DNA of 64,000 nucleotides from Ceratodon purpureus (GCA_014871385.1 CM026432.1:6225224-6289223), one strand, 5' to 3'; positions 11,200 to 21,545 are shown, counted from the first letter of the stretch. Made by a program: numbers and translations. Notes: generated by a model from the sequence alone, not told the origin.

Positions 11200-11797
11200 C
11201 TGCTCCATACTTGCCCTCCAGGTAAGTGAAGACTGCCTGCATGTCCTCCCCCAAGGAATTGGAGTCGTTTAGGTTAGATTGGCCCCTCGGTTGGAAACAA
11301 GAGCCCTGGGAGTTGACGCCGGCATCAGCTACTGCGCGGGACAGAGTCTGTGGAGTGTTTCTAACGGAGTCCGAGAGACGAGTCAGAGCCGGCCTGTGGA
11401 GGTGGGGCGCAGTCTCGGTGCGGGAGTCAGCCATGGCCGCATCGATAATGCGAAGGAACTCCGAGGTTGTTGCAGAGCGGGGAGGTGACGCCATTGCCGG
11501 GGCTGGCATTACGGTGGTCTCGCTCTCCGTGGACACCTGAGGGGCGTCCTCAGTATTGGAGTCGGTGACGGCTATGGGGGCGGGGGGGAGTGGATAACGG
11601 ATTCTAGAGAACCACTCATACTCCAGACGCTGCACAGCTGCTCCAACAGACCACCACCACTCCGCCCCGGGAACCACGAGGTCCAGCAATATGCGGGGAG
11701 GAGGCACAGGGGACAAGGTCCGATGGCGCCACTCCTCCACAGCCGCCAGCCATGGCGCGAGCTGAGCTGCAGAGCGGGGCTGCTTAGCCCTTCCATC
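11200..11797 (-). CDS. Unidentified coding exon in the piggyBac element
   Basis: An open frame of about 199 codons is bounded by a good acceptor (CTTAG before 11797) and a consensus donor (GTGAGT at 11199-11194). It encodes a Trp-rich start (EEWRHRTLS, PGAEWWWSVGAAVQRLEYEWF) followed by a Ser/Thr/Pro-rich tail. I recognise no family. It lies downstream of the transposase on the same strand, so it could be a separate cargo gene or part of the transposon's own coding set. The exon boundaries are predicted from splice signals only, and no start or stop codon was identified. Confidence 0.4.
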
Positions 11798-12420
11798 CTA
11801 AGTAGCGGTCACTGCGAGGCATGTCGAGAACTTGCAATTGCTCCGCCACCGGCTGTCTGGATGTGCGAGAAGGACGTCGGAGAAAGCACCACGGAACACA
11901 CTAACCTGAGGTGGGTGGTGAAGGGGATTGCAATGCTGCACAAACGAGCTCCAGACAGGGTTTATGGGGGGGGGGGGTTAGGTGGGGTTTAGGGAGGGGA
12001 GTAATCAACACCCTCGCAATCAGGGTACACCATCAGGTCCAGCATCATTACCCGCTCTAATGTGGAAATGAATGCGATTAGATTGGAAATTAAAGACCTT
12101 TATTTAAGACTTAGCCTTGGGCTCACGGTACAATGATGGGGGCTACAAGGTGCCTCCTGATTACCACTCTAGGGTAGCTTCCGGCGTAACACCAGCCCCT
12201 ACCCAAGCCATAGGAGTAAGGGGCCCCCAAGCCGGACAGTCTGAGCATCCGAACTGGAGCCTATTTCACGACCAACAGGAGGCAAAAAAAAAAATTAGTG
12301 GCGACCACCAGAAACATGTGGGGGCACCACGTGAAGACCAGCACACGGTTCCCTCAATGAAGCAGGGCAGAACAGTGGGCTATGCCGGGAGCCAGGTGCT
12401 CCAAAAAAGAATCTAGAAAA
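11798..12420. other. piggyBac interior, no gene seen
   Basis: Reading frames are short on both strands, with G-rich and A-rich runs (about 11968-11977 and 12286-12296). No domain is recognised. Confidence 0.45.
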
Positions 12421-13035
12421 AAATCCCCTTCTGAGCTGAAACAGAGGACTCAAAGGAGAGAAAGCAGAAGTGCGTGGATCGCTTGGGCATCGGAACTGTG
12501 TGAAAAACACGGGGAGGGGGGGGGTTGGGGGGGGGGGGGCTAGGGAGACTACTGACTGCCCCATGGACGGCACAAAGGACAAGAAGCAGGGGATTAACTT
12601 CTAAGGGTTCAGCATGGAGTATGGACAGTGGAAGGTGTAGCCTCTTCAGAAAAGCTTGGGGAATGGGCAAAAAAAACTGAAGTGAGAATGAAGGGAACTC
12701 TGGGACATGGTAGACAGGGAGCCAACTCGGAAAACCATGGACGGAATGGATATAAAAAAAGGGATTGACTGGACAGAGAGGGACATACAGTATGGATAGT
12801 GGAGGGTGTGTCTTCATTTGAAACGCTGGGGGATTGGGGGAAAAAAAAACTTGAGAACGAAGGGGACTATGAGACGAGGTGGCCAGGGAGAGCAATTGGG
12901 AAACCGTGGATGGCATTCACTTAGAAAGAGGGGATTGACTTCACAAAGAGGGACATAGAAGAAGGACAGTAAACGGTTCAAGATGATCAGAAACTCTGGT
13001 GGAATGGAGGAAAAAAAAAAAAAAAAAAAAAAAAA
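12421..13035. repeat. About 170-bp imperfect tandem repeat, 3+ copies
   Basis: Copies beginning with GGATT start at 12591, 12762 and 12932, giving periods of 171 and 170 bp. They share a block around GGGACATA...TATGGA(C/T)AGTGGA, an A-run of 7-9, and TGGAC/TGGC(A)GG near the end. A more diverged copy precedes them from about 12421. The last copy is truncated in a run of about 27 A at 13009-13035. Confidence 0.65.
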
Positions 13036-13297
13036 TTGAAACAGAGGATGAGAGGAGTAGGGGAAACAAAAACCAAAAAAGAAGAACGCAGTAAGGGGGG
13101 GAGGAATGAAACAGGGAGGTGCACTCAGGCAGAGGACTCAGGAGGCACCCCTGCCCTGCGCTGCCCTTCTTGCTCGCTCCACTGAGACGTCATGGATGGC
13201 CCATGTTTTCTGCCTGCCATCATTACAAACATTAGTTCAATTACGGAGAGGTTCGAAAAGAGTAGTACCAAGTAAGCATGCACAGAATGCAGGATGA

Positions 13298-13321
13298 GGG
13301 GGGGGGGGGGGGGGGGGGGGA
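13298..13321. repeat. Poly-G tract
   Basis: An uninterrupted run of about 22-24 G lies in transposon DNA. With the G tracts at about 11155-11179 and 12516-12539 it makes this part prone to sequencing and replication error, so small indels nearby should be treated with caution. Confidence 0.8.
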
Positions 13322-13413
13322 GTTGCTGGAGCTCACCGCCAACGGTGCATCTACCGGCGGAAACCGGGCATGTCGAGGAGACGTTTCCACTCTGCAAGCG
13401 AAGAAAAAAATTG

Positions 13414-16147
13414 TCAAATATTAGCACTTCCATGGAAATCCAGGAAGCACGGCCCTGGGCACATTGACCAGAGCTGACAGCCTTTGCAGACCCAGAATGT
13501 ACGCCGCTTGCACACTCTGCAACGTCGTCGCAAGGTACCCTTTACGCTGTGGCAAGGTGTTGAACGTCTTCCGGTTTCCGGGGCCTTCCGCAACTGTCAC
13601 CAGCGGTAGAAGAGTCCCGCCGAGGGAGAGTAGTCTCCATTGAGGAGCGCCCTCCAGGAATGCTATGCACAGAACCAGGCGCTCCACCCTCTCCGTCAAC
13701 AATGGCCACGGGAGCAGACGAGGAGGCAGGGGCAGGCATGCTCTCGCTTGGAGTATCTTCGCTGTGGCCATTGAGCGGGCCGCAGTTGACGGACTCCTGC
13801 GACAAAAACATGGGGTCCTCTTCGGGATCACCACTGTGTTGGACATTCGGAGGGACGGGTTCAAGCGGGTCCTCTAGGGACACTTCAGACAGTCCAGAGT
13901 GGCGCGAACTGGGTGCAGGCCCAAAGTCCTCGGACAGTGGACATTCCATTAAGCCATGGGCAAGCACGATCATGAACTTCTCGTGGTCCATGGCTTTCTG
14001 GCCAGCCTCTTTACATATGTGTTTGTAGCGGAGGTAGGCATTAGTGGTTGCAGAGTCCAAACCGAAGAAAAACAATCTATGCCACCACTTCTTGGTGAAG
14101 ATTTGGGTGGTGTAGGAGGCTCGCAATTGGTCCTGGGTGTCCACCCCTCGCATAGTCGCGGAGTACAATTTCTGAATGGGGCTGGTAGGTATCTCGGTTT
14201 TACCTCTACTAGTATGGCGAGTTGCAGTGGTGCCACCTCGAACCATGGGGTCCGCAGCTGTGGAGAGGAAGCTCACGCCGTTGGTATCTTGCCAGTGGAT
14301 TGCGGCCATTTCCCGGTCTCTGTGAACACGGATTTCGAGGGAGCCCCTTGGAGTCTTCTCAGGAACGCAGAGGCTTCTCGGGAATCCCACACGGCCCTGT
14401 CGAGCAGTCCCTACTGCATAGAACCCCCTCATTAGCAGATTCTCAAAAAGCATTGGCGACGTGAAGTAGTTGTCCATGGCGATGGTATACCATTTCCCCT
14501 CCCAGCCGCTGGTTAGTCGTGACACAACTCCTGCTTCTGATCCACAGGCGTGTTGAGGAAGACCTGTGATGACTTCGTTCGCTGCCCCAACATATACTTC
14601 GAAGTTCAGAACATATTTTGTTACTGAACAACACAAACACCATACCTTAATCCCATGGGTGATGGGCTTCAATGGCAGGTACTGCTTGAAAGAACAGTAC
14701 CTGCCATTGTACGGAACCATCGATTCATCCACGCATAGGTAGGGAGATGCGTTCCAAAGGCTCTGGAAATTCGCCACGAGGTTGTCCAAGAGCCATCTTA
14801 TTTGTCCAATTGGATCATACTGGTGGTCGGCCCTGTCATAAGTCAAGCTCTCCTTCGAAACAACGTGCAGGCACTGGAGCAAGTATAAGAATCGTTTTCG
14901 GAGCATAGTGGAGGCCACCTGCTTGCAGTGGAGGACATCGCTGTGCACTGCCCAAAAATCACGCATTCGCGGTTGAGTTCTCACGGCCATCAGTACGCAA
15001 ATTCCGAGCCATTGCCTGTGCTCCCTGAGAGTAATCTTCCCCTGAATCTCGAGACCTCCCTTTCGTCTCCCAGTTATCGGATCCCTCCAGTCTGCATAGG
15101 CGTTCGACTCCTTCACAATCTTGCGTTGAATTCCATCACTCCAGATGTCAAGAAAACTCTCCAGGGGACCAATGGGCTCACCGTAGTCAATCTTCGAGCC
15201 TGGCTTGGGTCCGCAAAACTCCTGTCGCGGCTGTAGCGTCCAGTACTTCCCATGCCAATTCTGGTCAGCGTATCTGGCCTCGAAAAACTCGTCCTCCTCG
15301 CGAAGGGGTCCGGCAGTGTACTAGCCCAGACCCCCTAGCATAACTTCGACTCCATCGCTATCTTCCCCGTCCGAGTCTCCACTGGAGAAGGAGCATGCTC
15401 TCCACCAACGAGAACCACCGCCTCCTCCACCAGGAAGCATTGCCTCCACCGCGACACCCTCGGGATCCCAGTCTGGATCCGAGTCCTCCGTCCCATCTCC
15501 TACCCCTGAGTGCCGTCGAGTGACGCCGGTAGGAGCAGTCCCGGCCAAGTTCTGCGAAGCACCTTGGATTCCGCGCGAGGACAGGGGCAGTATATCCTGA
15601 AGACCGCATGGCGTCCCCTGGGCTTTGCGTAGGAGCCCCTCCAGACCCCAGCGGTCCTGCTCTGTCCTTGGAGTCGGTACCCAGGGCACACAAAGCTCCT
15701 GTGGGACACTCTGGACACCAAATTCGCCACCGAAATCGACCTCGAAGCATGCGATCCCCAACTCATTGGTAAACATCCTAGCCACATGACCAAATAGACG
15801 CCCACATGGATTCTGAATTGATTCCCCACCCCATTCCATGTCCAACACACTAACAGAGACTTTTCGGATGGGGTTACCTTCCAATGACATGTCCGTGAGG
15901 TCATCCATGACCAATCTTGACGGAGATGGCTCCGCAATGCTCGCTGCCGGGTCAAGGAAGTCCTCGGGCTGCAGCGCTGGTTCCAGCTGCCCCCGACGCG
16001 GTAGGGCCTGGAGCACCTCCTCTGAAATCACAGCTCTGGGCCTCGTGCCAGCCGTGTTGATAACCTGCTCTCCAAGTGCCGCAAAAGTATCCGATGCGTC
16101 TAGGGTTGCTCCACCTGATGCCTCTCCCATCTCCCGACATGCACCAC
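13414..16147 (-). pseudogene. piggyBac transposase, broken
   Basis: The protein is a piggyBac-family (DDE_Tnp_1_7) cut-and-paste transposase. The catalytic aspartates are visible: Asp in VDESMVPY at 14727-14729, Asp in MDNYFTS at 14472-14474, and the MRGVDTQDQ pair at 14139-14141 and 14130-14132. Upstream of the core lies an acidic N-terminal region. At the 3' end a Cys-rich RING-like tail (CRVC...CKGC...CPGPCFLDFH) is encoded at about 13545-13414, in a different frame from the core. The reading frame is interrupted by TAG at 15323-15321, and the core frame stops at 13542 before the Cys tail. A frameshift near 13560-13640, or an unrecognised intron, is needed to join them. The exon start at 16147 follows a good acceptor (TTTCAG), so earlier exons probably exist. 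It acts at the element's TTAA-flanked ends. Confidence 0.82.
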
Positions 16148-16376
16148 CTGAAACAGAGGCCCCCATCCAAACTATTAGCCATTGCATCCCCACCCCGCCC
16201 AAGCCCCCAACCCTGCCCACTTTCTCAGAAAAGAAACGTCTGAATATAGACAACATCGGCAACATGCGGGAGGCAAAACGACATGAAGTAATCAGAAGGG
16301 CATCCACATACTTTTCAAACACCTAGCATCAACCTGTACCATGCGAGGTGCGAGAAAACATTTAGAGACGTACCTG

Positions 16377-17501
16377 TCATGGCTGGCTGTATGCAGTGGC
16401 CCCCTCCCTCTGGCCCCGGGCGTTGGGCTCTCGAATGCTCCAGAGGCATCGACGCAGAGGAGCCGGCGGGTGCCCTCTCTGCCCTCCTCCACATCTGGTC
16501 ACCGTTGGGCTGTAAGGGAGGAATTGCACCTCCATTTCGTCGTTGACATCGGAATTGACAGCTTGAGCCTCCACCTCTACCACTGGTGGCTCCATCCGCT
16601 CAACTGTAGGTTGGCTCGCAGCCGGCGTTCTCTTAACTGCAGAGGGTTCTCCCTGATCAACCACAGTTTTCTGTGGCGGGGAGTGGAAGATCTCAGGTGG
16701 CTGAACCTCCTCTACTCCAGCGGCCCCTCCCTTTCTCTGCCTCACGCGTCGCACTAGTGACAATTTTACAGCTGCAGTTGCAGATTCTCTAAACAATGCC
16801 TTCCCCCTTCTGCCTCCACTGTTTCCCGATCCTACACTCGTACCCTGCTTCGGGCCCCCTCCAGCCTTCTGCTTCCCCCGTACCATCTCCCCAGCCTCCG
16901 TAGCCTTTGCTCCACGTCCTCGCACACCGTGTGAGTCGTCTGGGATATGATCCCCAGTCACTCCCCGCAGCAGAGTATCCTCATAGTTTGCTGCAATTTT
17001 ATCAATAATAGCAACAACTTGCCCAACAAAGGAGCCCCCGCCTTCCCCACTGTTGAGAATCGGCGTTTCCTTCTTCACTTTTCGTTCATACTTCCTGATA
17101 GGCTTCCCGGTTCTCTTGCTGATTTTGACGGGCACGTTCTCCTTGACATCACACTACACCTGCATCGATGAGGTCGGTATGGAAGCGCTAATGTGGAGAT
17201 TGATATCTGAGCCGAGCCCCATCTCACCCGCTCCAATCGGGGATGATGTGCAGAGCCCCTGCATTCCATGCCCTCCCATGCTAGGCCCTTCCTTCGTTGG
17301 AGACCCCTCATCCTCTCCATGCGCTGCAGTTGTTGCCCCTCCCCGACAGACCATGATGGGAATGATTCCACCATTCCATCCTGGAATTTGCCCGCCCTCC
17401 TCCCGAACCTTCTCCACCTTGACCTGCACGGAGGTCATGTGCTTTTCCCCCCCCTCCATCACCTTCCTCGGAATTCGCCTCGCCTCCATAGCATCCGACA
17501 C
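16377..17501 (-). pseudogene. Upstream coding stretch of the piggyBac element, one stop
   Basis: One frame on the transposase strand stays open from about 17501 to 16377 except for TAG at 17156-17154. It encodes a Gly/Met-rich part, then a basic stretch (KISKRTGKPIRKYERKVKK), then a Pro/Val-rich acidic part ending near NDEMEVQF. Good donor sites lie near 16529. It may supply N-terminal exons of the transposase or be a separate transposon protein. I do not recognise a domain. Confidence 0.35.
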
Positions 17502-17509
17502 TCCATCCT

Positions 17510-18652
17510 CTAACCCCAGCTGCTTACTTCCATCGCCAACTTCACAAAATTCTCCTCCACCGCATTGGCCCGGAAAGCTCTATACCAGAATCTCCTCAAC
17601 AGAGCCAACAATCCCCGTGCCATGGGGTTCCCCTTCCTGCATGTCGGTTTCATGTCTGCACATGCACTGCTGCATGTTGACTCCGCACTGGCACATCCCT
17701 GTACACCTCTTCTTTGATGATCCGGTTGACATCTTCCGAGAATCCATTCGGGTCTCCCTCGCAAATTCTCTGACGCCACCCGAGTAACGTCGCGCACTGC
17801 CTCCTAAACAAGTACCGCAATTGTCGAGGCTCCACGACCTCCACATTCTCGAACCCTTTGCAGCCCCTCGGTAGTTGCAATTGGAGAAGATAATCCCTCC
17901 GCAGTAGAGCACAGAGGGTGAGCAACTTATGACCCCGAAGCCCATGCTCATGCCCCCAATCCAGCAAGATGCGGTGCGCATTGGCACACGGCGGTGGAGT
18001 GCTTGGGGGTGATGGCCACACCCACCAGCTACTTGTCCTCCTCGGTGCACGACCCGCAAACAACCGGGAATCGACGGCGCCCTGCATGGCATCCCCCACA
18101 AAAATTCCCCTTCCTACGAATTCCCCTCCACTCCCCGTAGAGCAAATCCCGTAAACCCCACTCCAAATTACCAACGACCCTACAGAAGATAGCTCTCTGG
18201 CAGCGCCGCCCTTGCAATTACAACTTCTTGCAAGCATAAAAGAGCATGGAGGGGTTTTACGCAACATACCTTGTCCCCTTCCCGGCTGGGGTTTCGTCTC
18301 GCACCTGGCGCATTCCACATAAATTCCATTTCGGCTGCACACAACTCGAGACCTCCCTCCCCTGGCGCATCGTCCTCGCCCTGCACTCGTGCACCCATTC
18401 CCAGCCCCCATCGTGCAAACTGTGCGACAATCTCTCCCAATCCCCTACAGCCCCGTGTGTCAATTGCTCCACCCGAAACCACACAAACCGAGAGTCGTCT
18501 GCAACATCTGACAAACACGAACTCTTCACGCAACAGGAAATTAATTGCTCCCCGCCTAGGATCCCCCTAAACCCTGGTCTTCTCCTCTTGTAACCCCATG
18601 CGTCAAACCGGAGCGCTGGAAGAATGAGTAGGGGTTTTCCCAGTACACTCAC
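17510..18652 (-). other. Possible further minus-strand exons in the piggyBac element
   Basis: Several overlapping open frames have protein-like composition but no family I know. One at about 18500-18280 (WFRVEQLTHGAVGDWERL) ends at a strong donor, AAG|GTATGT-like, at about 18262. Another, at about 17980-17650 (GHKLLTLCALLRRDYLLQLQL), is Leu/Arg-rich. Their order fits a spliced gene read towards the transposase. The boundaries are not resolved. Confidence 0.25.
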
Positions 18653-19049
18653 AGCGTTGTGGAAGGTGGGGGGTTTGGGGGAATTCAGGACGGGTCCACC
18701 CGGGCATCAGAAAAGGCAGTTATGGGGGACACGGGTTCGAACGCCTGCGAACACACTTTCACGAGCCCAGTTGAACACGAAAGCTAGAATGCGAAACGAA
18801 TGTAAAGTCATCAAGTGCTGTGTACGTCCCGCCCACATCTTTTGCAAACGAAGCGTAGTTTCTTTCCTACGGCAAAACCGTATAAGTGCGTATTTGAAGG
18901 GGTTCCGGTGATCCGATTGCGGAGAAAATTAGACCAGTGCACAGGGGCTGTAACAGCCCCAATCTGTCCCGGAGGGACCATGGGCCTTTTTGATACTCAT
19001 TCACCGCAATTTCAAAAACAGAGGCCCAAGCGACCATAAACTGGTAGCT
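18653..19049. other. piggyBac right subterminal DNA, no gene seen
   Basis: This is mixed-composition sequence up to the right inverted repeat. No domain is recognised. Confidence 0.45.
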
Positions 19050-19063
19050 TGGGCACTAAAGGG
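19050..19063 (-). repeat. piggyBac right terminal inverted repeat
   Basis: TGGGCACTAAAGGG is directly followed by TTAA at 19064-19067. It is the reverse complement of the left end. Confidence 0.88.
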
Positions 19064-19124
19064 TTAAGATGAGTGTGGATCATCGTCAGAAAACTTTCGT
19101 AATTACATGTTGAAGGATGATTGG

Positions 19125-19335
19125 TCGATTTCTTGTTCCGCTTTTGAGAAGGACTCCAGAGCGTGTGTTGGAGTCGGGTATAGAGGTTTTGCGTTCTATG
19201 GAACAACAATGGTTTTGGACCGGAAGTGGTGGAGCCCATTTCCATATTGGTGCAAAATTTGTGGGACATTGACATACGCGAGAGAACACCAGCTTGGGCC
19301 GGGTGTGATACCCACCAGGTATCGAGACGGGTTTC
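19125..19335 (+). repeat. Diverged copy of the tRNA-array spacer
   Basis: About 211 bp match the 21160-21370 part of the 1300-bp array unit at roughly 95% by eye. The homology stops abruptly at 19125, about 58 bp after the piggyBac TTAA. It is the 5' flank of the oldest tRNA-Pro copy. Confidence 0.8.
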
Positions 19336-19756
19336 GGGTATCTGGTCTAGTGGTGTGATTTGATCCCCACTCCATTCATTGCTGCATGATTTTGTTTTTG
19401 ATTTCGTTGGATTAATATCGTGTCCAGGGTATCTTTGGCATTCATAGCACAGATAAGTATCATTAGTTTTATTCATTGCTGCTGTACGTGGTATTTGAGA
19501 GGTTCGCTTTAAGGGCAGTTAAGTCCCGAAACAAATAGATTGTCTGAAAACCAAAAGGGAAGAACCCCTTCCAAACCGTGACAGGGGACTTTAAAGTTCT
19601 CCAAAAAGTAAAAGCAACGCTTTACTTTGCAGGCCGGGTAACTCCGGCCTGTCTATATCCGATTTACTTATAAACCCCGATGGGGAATTCACAGTCTACA
19701 AGTGTTATTCATGCTTAGGGTGCAAAAGGTCGGGAGTTCTATTCTCCCGATACCCC
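19336..19756 (+). pseudogene. tRNA-Pro(AGG) split by a 343-346-bp insertion
   Basis: The 5' part (19336-19360, through the D-arm) matches the array tRNA-Pro(AGG) with one change. The 3' part (about 19707-19756) keeps the AGG anticodon loop and a paired T-stem, with a few substitutions. The two are separated by foreign DNA (about 19361-19703). GTGATT (19355-19360) and GTTATT (19704-19709) are a likely, slightly decayed 6-bp target duplication. The A box and B box are now too far apart for normal Pol III use. Confidence 0.75.
19361..19703. mobile_element. Hairpin-rich insertion in a tRNA-Pro gene
   Basis: About 343 bp of unrelated DNA sits inside the tRNA. Its second half holds five consecutive potential hairpins: 19558-19572, 19584-19602, 19605-19628, 19630-19651 (perfect 8-bp stem CAGGCCGG / CCGGCCTG) and 19675-19685 (CCCC-GAT-GGGG). 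There is no ORF. The element class is unknown. Confidence 0.5.
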
Positions 19757-19767
19757 TCCCTCCAACT

Positions 19768-20225
19768 GAGCACTTGGTCTAGTTGAAGCGGAGGTTCTTG
19801 TGCCTTTTTGAGGTTCTTTTTGCTAAAGTTCAAGCAGTGGTTCTTGCTTCGGAGGCATTTCAAGCGACTCTCATTTTGATTCACTCTTTGTTCTGGATGA
19901 CTTTCAGTCTCCTCTGTTTTTAGCCCCCTTTGTGCGACTAGGTCCACTTCTCAGATCATTTAGGTCTCACCTGCTCGTTGATGCAAGTTCTCATGCGGCT
20001 TTGCATGCTTGCTCAGTTCAGTTTTACTGTGCTTTCCGCTCAAAGGTTGTTCACGGCCTTCCTTGGGTTATTCCCTCAGTCCAGTCGTTAAGGCCTGATT
20101 ATTTTGAGACTTTGCCCCTTCGTGACTATTTCTAATACTTTCACCCAAATATCAATTTCAAAATCTAGTGGTATGATTCTCGCTTTGGGTGCGAGAGGTC
20201 ACGAGTTCGATTCTCGTAGTGCCCC
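19768..20225 (+). pseudogene. tRNA-Pro(UGG) split by a 380-bp insertion
   Basis: The 5' 16 nt (19768-19783) and the 3' part (20164-20225) of tRNA-Pro(UGG) flank 380 bp of foreign DNA. TCTAGT occurs at both junctions (19778-19783 and 20164-20169), a clean 6-bp target duplication. The 3' part has a fully paired T-stem (ACGAG / CTCGT), unlike every array copy to its right. Confidence 0.8.
19784..20163. mobile_element. 380-bp insertion with a 6-bp TCTAGT duplication
   Basis: It begins TGAAGCGG and ends TTTCAAAA. It has no obvious inverted repeats, no tRNA-like head and no long A-tail, so I cannot assign a class. It is not similar by eye to the neighbouring insertion at 19361-19703. Confidence 0.5.
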
Positions 20226-21370
20226 TATATTTAACATCAAAGTAGTTTTAGGCTACTTTAAAGGCCCAATTGTGGAACAATAAGGTGTTTCTGCACGGTT
20301 CGTTGCAATGGATTTAGAGTTTGGTTTTTAAACAAGAAGCAATAATTGATGAGGTACATATAGAACATGTCATGCAGTCGATGGTAGGAGAATGACAACC
20401 AAAATTGAGGTTGTAAGAGACTTGTGACAAACATTCCACAAAGATGAAAATTCTTAATCCACCGAGGTATGAATTTCCAACTGCTACAACGATTTGTTCC
20501 ACCACCATGATTCTTGTCTCCCACTCTCTCGACCCCTCACCCCCACTGCTGGCATTGCTTAATGTCATTTAAACTTCACGCCTACATTAATTTAGATCTT
20601 TCTTTCTATGGATTCCGATAATTTCGCATAATTGATTCTTGAGCAAACTCAACTTCACAAAGGATTTCAGAGCTTCCAAGGAATAAGAGGCAAGCCCAAG
20701 AGACGGAATGATGGAGCGCCCCTTTCAACAAGACATGGAACAAACGCAACAAGCCCTAATAAATCCAAGGACAAAGACTACCAACCAAGTCACAAAGTAA
20801 AATAGAAACACTAATTCAATTTCAAACTTAGGAATAGATTGGTTCAATTCTATGCTAGTAAACTTTCTTGCTCTGTCGACCATTCTGCTCTGCATAAGTT
20901 AAATAGACAACAGTGTGTTAGAGATTTTGCGGGCCTTGTATTTTTGAAACTATTTACCTTGCCTAGGCCATCGACGATGAGATCCGGCCACGCCTATCAA
21001 ACTCGTGGATGACCCCACGTACCAGGCCCCCTTGGGTCCCCCTCATCCCCTTCACAATTGCTCTATGCTTCTCTTCGGCCGCAGAGCGTAATTCAAAGGT
21101 TGGTTGTTTCTATACCTCCGCGGTTGGTATCGGGGGGTGGTTGGAACATGGCACGCAAGTCGATTTCTTGTTCCGCTTTTGAGAAGGATTCAAGAGCGTG
21201 TGTGGGAGTCGGGTACAGAGGTTTTGCGTTTTATGGAACAACAATGGTTTTGGACCGGAAGTGGTGGAGCCCATTTCCATCTTGGTGCAAAATTTGTGGG
21301 ACATTGACATGCGCGAGAGAACACCGGCTTGGGCCGGGTGTGATACCCGCCGGGTATCGAGACGGGTTCC

Positions 21371-21442
21371 GGGTATCTGGTCTAGTGGTATGATTCTTGC
21401 TTAGGGTGCAAGAGGTCGGGAGTTCGATTCTCCCGATACCCC
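21371..21442 (+). tRNA. tRNA-Pro(AGG), unit 1
   Basis: This 72-nt gene without intron is the reference copy. The acceptor stem GGGTATC / GATACCC is fully paired, with discriminator C. The anticodon stem CTTGC / GCAAG surrounds loop TTAGGGT, giving anticodon AGG (reads CCU, and after inosine change CCC/CCA). The T-stem GGGAG / CTCCC is fully paired. CCA is not encoded. No run of four T follows before the next tRNA, which starts 11 bp downstream. Confidence 0.96.
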
Positions 21443-21453
21443 TCCCTCCACCT

Positions 21454-21525
21454 GGGCACTTGGTCTAGTGGTATGATTCTCGCTTTGGGTGCGAGAGGTC
21501 ACAAGTTCGATTCTCGTAGTGCCCC
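21454..21525 (+). tRNA. tRNA-Pro(UGG), unit 1
   Basis: This 72-nt gene is the reference copy. The acceptor stem GGGCACT / AGTGCCC is perfect. The anticodon stem CTCGC / GCGAG surrounds loop TTTGGGT, giving anticodon UGG (reads CCA/CCG). The T-stem ACAAG / CTCGT has an A-C mismatch at pair 51-63. The downstream spacer carries T at 22164. Confidence 0.93.
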
Positions 21526-21545
21526 TATATTTAACATCAAAGTAG

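Larger units (their letters stand above)
53..19063. mobile_element. Large piggyBac-type DNA transposon
   Basis: The element begins with CCCTTTAGTGCCCA and ends with the exact reverse complement, and each end abuts TTAA (49-52 and 19064-19067). A TTAA target duplication and termini beginning CCC are the hallmarks of the piggyBac superfamily. The minus strand between them carries a piggyBac-family DDD transposase (13.4-16.1 kb). The total length is 19,011 bp; subtracting the nested retrotransposon and its target duplication leaves about 9.5 kb, still long for piggyBac. The transposase is broken, so this copy is probably non-autonomous today. The two ends share little beyond the 14 bp. That the ends belong to one element is inferred from the matching inverted repeats and TTAA sites. 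Confidence 0.85.
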
